Assembly (NCBI RefSeq): GCF_043876815.1
Contig: NZ_JBAWKA010000002.1
Coordinates: 186,001-250,000 of the forward strand
DNA from: Gaetbulibacter_A sp043876815
Lineage (GTDB): Bacteria; Bacteroidota; Bacteroidia; Flavobacteriales; Flavobacteriaceae
Direction: 5' to 3'
Length of the DNA: 64,000 bases
Position 1 is the stretch's first letter; each line of letters starts with the position of its first letter. The notes under the pieces were generated by a model, which had not been told where the DNA came from, searched no databases, and worked only from the letters and a program-made list of their open reading frames with translations. Of this stretch, positions 32,429 through 40,470 are shown piece by piece. The translations under genes were made by a program, and so were the position numbers.

Positions 32429-33643
32429 TTAAAGGGTGGTGAGGTAATACACCGTAAAACCAATTAAAAATACAATTCCCATGATACTTAAAATATGTAG
32501 TTTTAAGGAGGGTCTCCACTCTTCTGGGGTATGGTTACTCGCTATTAATTTATAATTGATAATGGCATAAAAAGGTGCTGTTATGAAAGATAAAATTGTG
32601 GCTATTTGTATCAATAATCCCATTTCAGAGGCTAAAAAGAAAAAAATTCCAATACAACCAAATGTTAATACCAAGATCCAAAAGGTATAATTCAAACTTG
32701 TTTTGTTTTTAAACAATAATTCTGTAGCCTTGCTCATTGCCCGAGGCGAGGCGTCTAAGGTGGTAAGTGTGGTACTAAACATAGTCGTAAAGGCAGCAAT
32801 ACCAATGATAATACTTGCCCAACTCCCAATACTGGCCGTATACATTTTAATAAGCTGTCCTGAAAATTCTGTAGCAGAATTGCTGAATTGTTCGCCCGTA
32901 TGATACATAACCAAGGAACCTAAGAGAAGAAACCCAATACCTAAAAAAATAGTTCCGATATATCCTACATTAAAATCGAATAGAGCCGATTTCGGGGTAT
33001 AGTTCTTGGTGCTTTTATTTTTTTCAACTGACCAAAGTGATTGCCAAACTGAGATGTCCAATGGCGCAGGCATCCAACCCATGAATGCTATTAAAAAGGC
33101 TACACCGAGTTTGCTATCCGGTAATACCTGAGTTAAATTCAGGGTCTCATGATTGTTTATCAAGGACATACTAACGGCAGCGATCGTGCTAATCGTTAAA
33201 ACAATGATAATAATTTTCATAAGCCTATCTAACAAGGCATATTTTCCAATTATCAATAGTGCCAAGCAGAGTACTAGTATCAGAACAGTCCAGATCTCAA
33301 TCGAAAAATAACCTCCAAATAAGGTAGACGCTAATCCTGCAGTTACAATCGTCACCGCGGTTTGAATCGTAAACATGGTGGCTATAGTTAGTATGTAATA
33401 AGCTATTAAAACCCCTTTTCCTAATTTTTTATAACCCTCCAGTAAACTTTCACCGGTAGCGGTGGCGTAGCGTGGACCAAATTGAAAAAATGGGTATTTA
33501 AATACATTAACAAGGAGTAAAGCCCATAATAAACCTAATCCAAAATCGGCTCCTGCACGAGTCGATTGTACTAAATGTGATACACCTATTGCGGCTCCGG
33601 CGAATAATAACCCCGGTCCCAGATCTTTAAGTTTGGATATCAT
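32429..33643 (-). CDS. Nramp-like transporter with non-canonical metal site
   Basis: A 404-residue inner-membrane protein with about 11 hydrophobic helices and the Nramp start (LGPGLLFAGAAIG). In true Nramp proteins TM1 carries DPGN and TM6 MPH, which bind Mn or Fe. Aligned to these, TM1 reads GVSH (residues 20-23) and TM6 reads MPA (191-193), so both the metal-binding Asp and Asn and the TM6 His are gone while the TM6 Met stays. Substrate is therefore uncertain: another divalent ion, or something else. The start overlaps the stop of the sigma factor gene by 4 bases. Confidence 0.85.
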   Translation of the reverse strand: MISKLKDLGPGLLFAGAAIGVSHLVQSTRAGADFGLGLLWALLLVNVFKYPFFQFGPRYATATGESLLEGYKKLGKGVLIAYYILTIATMFTIQTAVTIVTAGLASTLFGGYFSIEIWTVLILVLCLALLIIGKYALLDRLMKIIIIVLTISTIAAVSMSLINNHETLNLTQVLPDSKLGVAFLIAFMGWMPAPLDISVWQSLWSVEKNKSTKNYTPKSALFDFNVGYIGTIFLGIGFLLLGSLVMYHTGEQFSNSATEFSGQLIKMYTASIGSWASIIIGIAAFTTMFSTTLTTLDASPRAMSKATELLFKNKTSLNYTFWILVLTFGCIGIFFFLASEMGLLIQIATILSFITAPFYAIINYKLIASNHTPEEWRPSLKLHILSIMGIVFLIGFTVYYLTTL

Positions 33644-34188
33644 GTGTGCTTCTGAATAATATCTGCTAAAAGTTTTTTAGCACGAAGTAATTTAACCTTA
33701 ACATTATTAATGGGTTCTCCCAAATGTTGAGAAATCTCTTTATAACTAAATTCCTGAAAGTAGCGCAAATTAATAACTTCCTGATAATGTGGCTTTAATT
33801 TTTTTATATCGCGTAAAAGGGAAGCCAAATGCTGCTCAGTGATGAGTTTGTCCTCCGGAGAAGGTGATTCATCCAAAACCAAATAGGCATTTTTATCATT
33901 GTTGATCTTTACCTGATCAATGGCATTTTTTTCTTTTCGTAATAAGTCAATATGAATATTCTTTGAAATGGTAATCAGCCAGGTCTTGAACTTGTAGCGA
34001 TCATCAAACGTGTCGATTTTATCAAAGGCCTTTGAAAATGTCTGGATTGTAATGTCTTCAGCATCATTTTCATTTCTCGTTCGCTTCAACTGAAAACCGT
34101 AAACATCATCCCAAAACGTATCTAAAAGAAAATTAAATGCTTTTTGATCCGTTTTTTTTGCGCGTGTAATAGCTTCCTCTATATCCAA
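33640..34188 (-). CDS. ECF-type RNA polymerase sigma factor
   Basis: A 182-residue sigma-70 family protein: region 2 (about 20-85, with DAEDITIQTFSKAF and FKTWLITISKNIHIDLLR for -10 recognition) and region 4 (about 125-180, YQEVINLRYFQEFSYKEIS plus a helix-turn-helix NNVKVKLLRAKKLL). No anti-sigma gene is adjacent; instead the Nramp-like gene follows with a 4-base overlap, which suggests coupled expression. The promoter set is unknown. Confidence 0.9.
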   Translation of the reverse strand: MDIEEAITRAKKTDQKAFNFLLDTFWDDVYGFQLKRTRNENDAEDITIQTFSKAFDKIDTFDDRYKFKTWLITISKNIHIDLLRKEKNAIDQVKINNDKNAYLVLDESPSPEDKLITEQHLASLLRDIKKLKPHYQEVINLRYFQEFSYKEISQHLGEPINNVKVKLLRAKKLLADIIQKHT

Positions 34189-34330
34189 TAAAATCAGTTT
34201 AAAATTAGATGAATTATAAAGATACTAATTGTGAAAGAATTACGAAAGACTTTTGAATAGGTGCCTTAAAAAAACACTTCCTTATGCTATCGTATCGAGG
34301 GTAGATGTGAGACGTATAAAGAGGGCAGAA

Positions 34331-34537
34331 CTAAGAATTGTGCTGCGGCTCATTGCAATTTTCAAATTGATCCGGAGTTTTACCACAAAAACCACAAGCC
34401 TCTCCGTTCTTATTTAACATAGGGTTTTGGCTTGCACAGGTACCGGCAAATTTTCCGTCTTTTTTTGCCCAGATTTTTATGGCAATTCCGGCAAATCCAA
34501 GTGCTAATAAACCGATGGTAATTAAAACAAGTTTCAT
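34331..34537 (-). CDS. Small NqrM-like cysteine-rich membrane protein
   Basis: A 68-residue protein: a single N-terminal membrane helix (residues 2-22), a short basic loop, then GKFAGTCASQNPML and ACGFCGKTPDQFENC. The arrangement, a helix followed by GxxxGTC and two or three more Cys, resembles NqrM (DUF539), the iron-delivery factor for Na+-translocating NADH:quinone reductase. No nqr genes are in the window, so this is inference from layout. A -7 box lies at 34554-34561, and a hairpin separates it from the anti-sigma gene. Confidence 0.7.
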   Translation of the reverse strand: MKLVLITIGLLALGFAGIAIKIWAKKDGKFAGTCASQNPMLNKNGEACGFCGKTPDQFENCNEPQHNS

Positions 34538-34553
34538 CTTTAATTATTTATTG

Positions 34554-34561
34554 CAAAGGTA
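34554..34561 (-). promoter_or_regulatory. Putative -7 box of the NqrM-like gene
   Basis: TACCTTTG on the minus strand, 16 bases before the ATG, matching TAnnTTTG. It shows the small gene is transcribed on its own and supports its being real. Confidence 0.5.
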
Positions 34562-34566
34562 CGAGT

Positions 34567-34605
34567 AAAAAAAAACTTCAAGAACAATGCTTGAAGTTTT
34601 TTTAG
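34567..34605. terminator. Bidirectional-type terminator after the anti-sigma gene
   Basis: Stem AACTTCAAG/CTTGAAGTT around a 7-base loop, with at least seven T on either strand. On the minus strand it follows the anti-sigma gene and precedes the NqrM-like promoter. Confidence 0.85.
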
Positions 34606-34626
34606 GGAGAATTATTTGCTATTAAT

Positions 34627-35415
34627 TTACTTTAATTCTATTTCGGCAACCGAATTATCCAATGAGGCCGTTGTGTTACCACCTTTGGGTTCGATGGTGA
34701 TATTCAATCCTCTGGCATCCTCGGTATAAGGAATGTATTGCAATTGACGATCTGTTTCACTTAGAATACCTAAGCTTACCATCTTTCCTTGTAGTTCTGC
34801 CCAGATCTGGTAGCATTGCTCTTTTGGCAATTGCGGTAAGGATACAACATCGATCATCGAAGTTTTTTCTTTCGGATTTATATATGCAACCGTTTTCAGA
34901 TTTTTAGCTCTGCTATTCCCCTGCATAATGTACTTATAGGTTTCAGGATCGTTAAGTTGCTTGAACTGTTGCATCACATTATCTAACTTCGAATTGGTAT
35001 TCGCAATGTCACTACGCAGATCAAAAATCTCATCAACAACAACCTGATTTTCTTCGGATAGCTTTTTGTTTTGACTATAGAATACAAAGGAGGTCACGGC
35101 AAAAAGGATGGCTGCAACACTAGCTGCAAACGATACGAAATGCCAGGTTTTGTATGATTTTTTCTGTTTTAAGCTTAAAACAGGAGCGTCATCTAATTCA
35201 TTTAGGATATTTCCTAATATGTGTCTTGGTGCTTCTTCAGCATGAGCCTTAGATACAACCTCTAAGTTGTATTGCATTGTGTTGTAGGCATTCTGAACCT
35301 CTGGGTACTTTACAATGTAAGACTCCACTTGTTCTGTTTCAGCAGAAGAAGTGATTCCTACTAGATATTTTTCTAATAGGCCAGAATTTAAAAAAGTAGT
35401 TATTTTCTCATTCAT
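34627..35415 (-). CDS. Anti-sigma factor (RskA-like)
   Basis: A 262-residue single-pass membrane protein. The cytoplasmic N-terminal part (1-80) is the anti-sigma domain (FLNSGLLEKYLVG, then EVVSKAHAEEAPRHI). A membrane helix sits at about 88-108 (WHFVSFAASVAAILFAVTSFVF), then a coiled coil (LSEENQVVVDEIFDLRSDI) and the periplasmic RskA C-terminal domain with LPQLPKEQCYQIWAELQGK and ITIEPKGG. It should hold the sigma factor encoded 8 bases upstream until an envelope signal triggers release. Confidence 0.92.
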   Translation of the reverse strand: MNEKITTFLNSGLLEKYLVGITSSAETEQVESYIVKYPEVQNAYNTMQYNLEVVSKAHAEEAPRHILGNILNELDDAPVLSLKQKKSYKTWHFVSFAASVAAILFAVTSFVFYSQNKKLSEENQVVVDEIFDLRSDIANTNSKLDNVMQQFKQLNDPETYKYIMQGNSRAKNLKTVAYINPKEKTSMIDVVSLPQLPKEQCYQIWAELQGKMVSLGILSETDRQLQYIPYTEDARGLNITIEPKGGNTTASLDNSVAEIELK

Positions 35416-35423
35416 GACGTTAT

Positions 35424-35957
35424 TTATTGAGGATCGTAAATCTTTTTCAATTCACGTAATCCAATTTTTAATCTCGATTTAATAGTTCCTAACGGAATAT
35501 TTAACTCTTCACTAGCTTCTTGCTGTGTCATACCCTCAAAAAAGAGGGTTTCTAAAACAATTTGATATTTTTTTTCTATACTTCCAAGGTGCTTACGGAT
35601 GTCTAAAACATCCTGATTTAATTCACCTGATTTTATATTATATACGTTAGAAGATTCAATTTGGACTTCTTTGGTTGTTTTATTTTTTAAGGATCGTACT
35701 TTATCGATGGCCGTATTATAGGCTATACGGTACAACCAGGTAAATAGTCTGGCCTTTTCGGAATCGTATTTTTTTGAATAGCGCCAAATTTTAATAAAGC
35801 TTTCCTGTAGTACGTCCTGAGCTACCTCGTCGTCTGAGATCACTTTTTTTATGACACCAAATAAGGCATCGGCATAATTGTCGTAAAGTAATGTAAGGGC
35901 TCTTTTGTCACTTTTTTCAAGTAACTGAACTATTTCTTTTTCAATGTTCGAAATCAA
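35424..35957 (-). CDS. ECF-type RNA polymerase sigma factor paired with an anti-sigma factor
   Basis: A 177-residue sigma-70 family protein of the SigK/RpoE-like type. Region 2 is VAQDVLQESFIKIWRYS and LFTWLYRIAYNTAIDKVRS; region 4 is LETLFFEGMTQQEASEELN with LGTIKSRLKIGLREL. Its cognate regulator is the anti-sigma gene immediately downstream. A -7 box (TACTTTTG, 35999-36006) lies 41 bases before the ATG. The regulon is unknown. Confidence 0.93.
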   Translation of the reverse strand: MISNIEKEIVQLLEKSDKRALTLLYDNYADALFGVIKKVISDDEVAQDVLQESFIKIWRYSKKYDSEKARLFTWLYRIAYNTAIDKVRSLKNKTTKEVQIESSNVYNIKSGELNQDVLDIRKHLGSIEKKYQIVLETLFFEGMTQQEASEELNIPLGTIKSRLKIGLRELKKIYDPQ

Positions 35958-35998
35958 AGTGCGCTAGTTTAGTTGATGGCCTAGTATTTTTAATTAAG

Positions 35999-36006
35999 CA
36001 AAAGTA
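35999..36006 (-). promoter_or_regulatory. Putative -7 box of the sigma/anti-sigma operon
   Basis: TACTTTTG on the minus strand in the gap between murB and the sigma gene, fitting TAnnTTTG. This would separate the pair from murB transcription. Confidence 0.5.
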
Positions 36007-36021
36007 TACAAATCCAAAGGA

Positions 36022-37035
36022 TTATAAAATATTAACCTCAGGTTCAATACTAACGTTAAATAATTTTTTTATTGTTTTTTGAATTAATGTCGCTAATTCT
36101 AAAATATCAGATCCTTTCGCTCCGCCGTAATTTACCAAAACTAATGCTTGATTTTTGTGTACGCCGTAATTTCCAAAACGTTTTCCTTTAAAACCAGCCT
36201 GTTCTATAAGCCAACCAGCAGGAACTTTAACCTCAGTGTCTGAAACTGGATACGAAGGCATTGTAGAAAAGTTCTTTAGTAGTGTTTCGTAATGCGATTT
36301 TGTAATGATCGGATTTTTAAAAAAACTACCACTGTTTCCAATGAGTTTCGGATCCGGAAGTTTTTGTTGCCGAATAGAAATTACAGCTTTAGAAACATCC
36401 TGAATGGTGGGCGTAGTAATCTGCATTTTTTCTAATTCCGATGTGATGGCACCGTAATCGATATGAAGTTTATGATCGTTTTTTGAGAGTTTAAAAATCA
36501 CGCTTGTAATAATGTACTTTCCTTTACCTTCATTCTTAAAAATGGAGCTACGATATCCAAACTGACAGTCCTTTAAGGTAAAGGTATTCAGCTTTAAAGT
36601 ACTTATATCAAGGGCCTCGCAGCTTATAAAGTTGTCTTTTAATTCTACGCCATATGCTCCTATATTTTGAATTGGTGCTGTACCTACATTACCTGGAATT
36701 AGGGATAGGTTTTCTAGACCCCCATAGTTTTTGTTTAAACACCACAGCACAAACTCATGCCAGTTTTCACCTGCCTGGACCTCAACATAAACCCAATCAT
36801 TATTCTCATCTATAACCTGGATGCCTTTGAGATCAATCTTAATAATTAACCCATCAAAATCTTGGGTGAGTAACATATTACTTCCACCACCAAGGATCAA
36901 CTTTTTATTTTCTCGATTTTCAAGCAGAATTTGTTTTAAATCTGAAATACTAGAAATCGGAGCAAAGGTGTTTGCCAATACATCGATCCCAAATGAATTG
37001 TAAGGTTTAAGAGATATGTTTTTTAAAACTTTCAA
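36022..37035 (-). CDS. murB: UDP-N-acetylmuramate dehydrogenase
   Basis: A 337-residue FAD enzyme of peptidoglycan synthesis that reduces UDP-GlcNAc-enolpyruvate to UDP-MurNAc. LILGGGSNMLL binds FAD, LSLIPGNVGTAPIQNIGAYG is the flavin motif, FGYRSSIFK and GSFFKNP (catalytic Ser) follow, and the C-terminal GFKGKRFGNYGVH is of the type I enzyme. The start overlaps the stop of the aminotransferase gene by 4 bases. Confidence 0.96.
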   Translation of the reverse strand: MKVLKNISLKPYNSFGIDVLANTFAPISSISDLKQILLENRENKKLILGGGSNMLLTQDFDGLIIKIDLKGIQVIDENNDWVYVEVQAGENWHEFVLWCLNKNYGGLENLSLIPGNVGTAPIQNIGAYGVELKDNFISCEALDISTLKLNTFTLKDCQFGYRSSIFKNEGKGKYIITSVIFKLSKNDHKLHIDYGAITSELEKMQITTPTIQDVSKAVISIRQQKLPDPKLIGNSGSFFKNPIITKSHYETLLKNFSTMPSYPVSDTEVKVPAGWLIEQAGFKGKRFGNYGVHKNQALVLVNYGGAKGSDILELATLIQKTIKKLFNVSIEPEVNIL

Positions 37036-38225
37036 AGGGTTTTGTAAAGCGCTAAAGCTTCTTTTAATATTTCAACAGCACGTTTTAATTTCTTTTTATC
37101 TAGGACGTATGCAATACGAATTTGATTTAAACCGATTCCAGGGGTTGAATAAAATCCGGCAGCCGGTGCCACCATAACCGTTTCACCATGACTATCGAAT
37201 GTTTCCAAGAGCCATTGTGCAAAATGATCTGCATTAGATATAGGAAGCTCGGCTATGCAATAAAATGCACCTTTAGGGTTTCCTATTTTAACACCTTCGA
37301 TCTGTTCTAATTCTTGTATTAAAAAATTTCGGCGCTCGGTATATTCTTTTATGACTTCATCAAAGTAGGATTGTGGAGTTTCTAAAGCGGCTTCACTCGC
37401 AATCTGACCATAAGTTGGTGGACTCAAGCGCGCCTGTGCGAATTTCAAAACAGTTTGTAAAACCTCTTTATTTCGCGAAACCAAGCAGCCTACACGGGCT
37501 CCGCACATGCTGTAACGTTTGGAAACCGAATCGATCACTATAGTATTGGCATCAATTCCTGGAAGATTTAATACCGAATGATGCTTGTTATCGTCATATA
37601 CGAATTCTCGATAGACTTCATCTGCTACTAAAAAAAGATCATGCTTGCGCGCTAAGGCTCCTAATTTATTAATTTCATCTAGGGTGTATAAATAACCCGT
37701 TGGGTTTCCGGGGTTACAAATTAATATAGCCTTTGTCCTTTCAGTAATAAGCTTTTCATATTCCTCAATTGGTGGTAAAGCAAAATTGTCCTCAATATTA
37801 CAAACCACCGGAACAACATTAACGCCTGTTGCCGTTGAAAAAGCAATATAATTAGCGTAAAAAGGTTCGGATATGATAACTTCATCACCAGGATCTAGAA
37901 TACTACTGAACAAAAAAATGAGACCTTCACTAGCTCCCGTTGTTACGATTATATCATCCGATGTTACCTCTATATTGTGTTTTTTATAGTAGTTGGCTAG
38001 TTTTTTTCTATAGGTTTCTGATCCGTTAGAACTGGAATAAGCCAAAACTTCAATATTGCTATTAAGCACGGCGTCTAGGGCAACCTGAGGTGTTTTGATA
38101 TCTGGTTGTCCAATATTAAGATGATAAATAGTTTTACCGTCTTTCAATGCCTGCTCGGCATAGGGCATTAATTTTCGTATTGGAGATTCAGGCATATGCC
38201 GCCCTTTTGTAGATATTGATGGCAT
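37032..38225 (-). CDS. Class I PLP-dependent aminotransferase (aspartate aminotransferase-like)
   Basis: A 397-residue fold-type I aminotransferase. LNIGQPDIKTP, the GASEGLIFL PLP-phosphate turn, ILICNPGNPTGYLYT (PLP-ring Asn), LFLVADEVYREF (Asp) and SVSKRYSMCGARVG with the Schiff-base Lys are all in place, and the C-terminal RIAY keeps the substrate-carboxylate Arg. The likely reaction is transamination of aspartate or aromatic/branched amino acids with 2-oxoglutarate; specificity cannot be read. Overlap with murB shows one operon. Confidence 0.92.
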   Translation of the reverse strand: MPSISTKGRHMPESPIRKLMPYAEQALKDGKTIYHLNIGQPDIKTPQVALDAVLNSNIEVLAYSSSNGSETYRKKLANYYKKHNIEVTSDDIIVTTGASEGLIFLFSSILDPGDEVIISEPFYANYIAFSTATGVNVVPVVCNIEDNFALPPIEEYEKLITERTKAILICNPGNPTGYLYTLDEINKLGALARKHDLFLVADEVYREFVYDDNKHHSVLNLPGIDANTIVIDSVSKRYSMCGARVGCLVSRNKEVLQTVLKFAQARLSPPTYGQIASEAALETPQSYFDEVIKEYTERRNFLIQELEQIEGVKIGNPKGAFYCIAELPISNADHFAQWLLETFDSHGETVMVAPAAGFYSTPGIGLNQIRIAYVLDKKKLKRAVEILKEALALYKTL

Positions 38226-38342
38226 GAATACTTCTTTGGCACAAAGTTGAGAAAATTATCTTAAAGTTTTTTTAAAAAAAAGGTATAAATCCTGAACCTT
38301 AATCAAAGATTTGTAAATTAATGTGTTTTGGAACAATAGCTC

Positions 38343-39701
38343 GTGAAAAAAGCCATATACATAGTCATCATTTTTATTTTCTTTAATATTTCCGGATTGG
38401 CACAATCTCCGGGACTCATTCAAAATAGAAAACATAGTGAAAAGGTCTCTTTTCAATTAATAAATGACCTTATTATTTTTCCCATGCAGGTAAATGGTGT
38501 GCCATTGTCATTTATTTTGGATACTGGCGTGAGAAAATCGATTGTATTTAATTTTACAGATGAAGAGGAGGAAGCTGCTAATTTAAAAGAAGTTGAACGC
38601 ATCTACCTTAGAGGGTTAGGAGCCGGCAATTCGGTAGAGGCTTATAAGTCTTTCAATAATGTCTTTAAAATTGGCGATTTGGTGAACCCCAATCAGGATT
38701 TACACGTTATTCATAATAGTAACTTGGATTTTACACCGCGATTGGGCGTTGCAGTTCATGGTATAATTGGTTCCGATCTTTTTAAAGATTTAATTGTAGA
38801 AATTAATTATTCTCGAAAGTATTTGAGATTTACAGAACCTGAATATTATAATAAGAAGCTTTGTAAGAACTGTGAAAGTATCCCACTGGAATTCCATAAA
38901 GACAAGCCTTATATTAATGCTTCGGTAAAAATCAATAACAAAATTATTCCTGTGAAGTTACTAATTGATTCCGGGGGTAGTGATGCCCTATGGTTATTTG
39001 AAAACCCGCAGGATGGTATCGTTTGCAACAATGCCTATTTTGAGGATTTTCTCGGGTTTGGTCTGAATGGGAGCGTTTATGGAAAACGATCTAAAATAGA
39101 AGCCTTTTATATCAATAAGTTTGAGCTTAAGAATCCTAATGTCGCTTTTCCGGAGGTAAGCTCCGTATCCGCGGCGATTCTGATTGAAGGTCGCAACGGA
39201 AGTCTTGCCGGTAATATTTTAAAGCGTTTTAATATGATCTTTGATTATAATAATGAAGAATTGATCATTAAAAAGAATTCAAATTTCAAGGCTAGATTTC
39301 AATATAATAAAAGTGGATTGGAATTGGCCCACGATGGATTTCATTTGGTTAGAACTCTTGAAAACATAGTGCCTATTGGCCAATCGGATAATGGATCTGA
39401 AGGGCTAGGTGTTAATAATACTAAAGTTATAATAAACCCATGGTACAAAGTTACTTTACGCCCCATTTATAAAATCGTAGAGCTTCGTGAAGGGTCCCCG
39501 GCAGAAATGGCTGGATTGGAAATAGGCGATATCCTTGTAAAGCTTAATGGTAAAGAAACCTATCGGTTTACCTTACAAGAGCTCATGGCCAAGTTTTTTG
39601 ATGAGGTTGGCACAACTATAAAGCTACAGGTTATAAGACGCGGTCGTGAAATTAATTTCAAATTCAAACTTGAAGACGTCTTTAAAACTAAAAAACCCTA
39701 A
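38343..39701 (+). CDS. Exported aspartic protease with two retropepsin-like lobes and a PDZ domain
   Basis: A 452-residue protein with a signal peptide (to LAQ, residue 21). Two retropepsin-like units follow: the first has FILDTG (Asp60) and a closing HGIIGSDLFKDL; the second has LLIDSG (Asp209) and LAGNILKRFN. They could form one pseudo-dimeric active site within a chain. Residues about 360-445 form a PDZ domain (IVELREGSPAEMAGLEIGDILVKLNG). Translation must start at GTG 38343, since no ATG precedes the signal peptide. An envelope location and protein quality control or processing are inferred. Confidence 0.88.
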   Translation: MKKAIYIVIIFIFFNISGLAQSPGLIQNRKHSEKVSFQLINDLIIFPMQVNGVPLSFILDTGVRKSIVFNFTDEEEEAANLKEVERIYLRGLGAGNSVEAYKSFNNVFKIGDLVNPNQDLHVIHNSNLDFTPRLGVAVHGIIGSDLFKDLIVEINYSRKYLRFTEPEYYNKKLCKNCESIPLEFHKDKPYINASVKINNKIIPVKLLIDSGGSDALWLFENPQDGIVCNNAYFEDFLGFGLNGSVYGKRSKIEAFYINKFELKNPNVAFPEVSSVSAAILIEGRNGSLAGNILKRFNMIFDYNNEELIIKKNSNFKARFQYNKSGLELAHDGFHLVRTLENIVPIGQSDNGSEGLGVNNTKVIINPWYKVTLRPIYKIVELREGSPAEMAGLEIGDILVKLNGKETYRFTLQELMAKFFDEVGTTIKLQVIRRGREINFKFKLEDVFKTKKP

Positions 39702-39722
39702 CAGAAATGTGTCAGGGTTTTT
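39691..39722 (+). terminator. Terminator overlapping the protease stop codon
   Basis: AAAAACCCT pairs with AGGGTTTTT over a 14-base loop, with T-rich sequence after it. The left arm includes the last codons and stop of the protease gene. It may also serve the convergent DUF1573 gene. Confidence 0.7.
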
Positions 39723-39744
39723 ACAACTATAAGATTAGTGTTAT

Positions 39745-40170
39745 TTATTGTTGAACAACACTTTTGTCTTTTTTCTGTAACATACTACTCTGGTTTGGAT
39801 TTACTACATTACCTTTAATTTTTAAGGCTACTGTAGGTGTATCTGCATTAGAGATTACGGTGATTGTTTTGCGTATTGGCATCACACGGTTCGTATCGTA
39901 TTTTACTTCAATTTGACCAGTTTCACCCGGTAATATGGGTTGGTCCGGTTTTTTCGGAATAGTACAACCGCAAGAAGAGGTTACCTTTGAAATGATAAGT
40001 GGGGCATTACCGGTATTGGTAAATTCAAATATACGCACCCCGTCTGCACCTTTTTCAATGGTACCATAATCGATTACATCTGTTTTAAATTCTATTTTGG
40101 CTACCTTATCTTGAGCGTTTACTGAAAAACTCAATAAACCGATAAATAAAATTGTAATTACATTTTTCAT
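39745..40170 (-). CDS. DUF1573 domain exported protein
   Basis: A 141-residue protein with a signal peptide (to VNA, about 19) and one DUF1573 domain, an Ig-like/MSP-type beta-sandwich: FEFTNTGNAPLIISKVTSSCGCTIPKKP with the paired Cys, GQIEVKYDTNR, then KTITVISNAD. Proteins of this type are abundant in Bacteroidota and presumed to be periplasmic or surface scaffolds; no activity is known. The C-terminal 20 residues are a polar tail. Confidence 0.88.
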   Translation of the reverse strand: MKNVITILFIGLLSFSVNAQDKVAKIEFKTDVIDYGTIEKGADGVRIFEFTNTGNAPLIISKVTSSCGCTIPKKPDQPILPGETGQIEVKYDTNRVMPIRKTITVISNADTPTVALKIKGNVVNPNQSSMLQKKDKSVVQQ

Positions 40171-40470
40171 AATTGCTTGTTTTAAGTTCTATTGCGACCA
40201 GATTTTTAGGCTATTTATACTGGTAAAATGGGGTTTTATACTTTAAATCCAAAACCAAACATAGGTACATTTTCCACAAAATGCAAAAATAATAGCTGAA
40301 ATGCACAAAACTTAACATTCTAATCGCTCTATTTTTATTGTAAATTTAAGTGTTTTATTTCATTTTAATGAAATCTAATTTGTTTAAAATACAACAACTC
40401 CTAAATAGTTTCATAGAAAAAGAAATATAAGTACTTTTGCACTTCATTGTTCAAAAACTATTCCAAACTG
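40171..40470. other. 300-base intergenic region upstream of valS
   Basis: The longest gap in the window, between the divergent DUF1573 and valS genes. It is AT-rich and holds the valS -7 box near its right end (40432-40439). I see no convincing tRNA, riboswitch, T-box (not expected in this group) or small reading frame; the rest is probably promoter DNA and untranslated leader. Confidence 0.5.
40432..40439 (+). promoter_or_regulatory. Putative -7 box of valS
   Basis: TACTTTTG fits TAnnTTTG and is 31 bases before the valS ATG at 40471. It lies upstream of the TTG at 40447 that would extend the frame, so the short leader is still consistent with the ATG start. Confidence 0.6.

Noticed and set aside
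34189..34330. Gap between the sigma factor gene and the NqrM-like gene
   Set aside because: I looked for a small anti-sigma gene on both strands and found no open frame of useful length; nothing else is evident.
40447..40470. TTG start for valS
   Set aside because: It sits only 7 bases after the -7 box, and the conserved N-terminus begins at the ATG at 40471.
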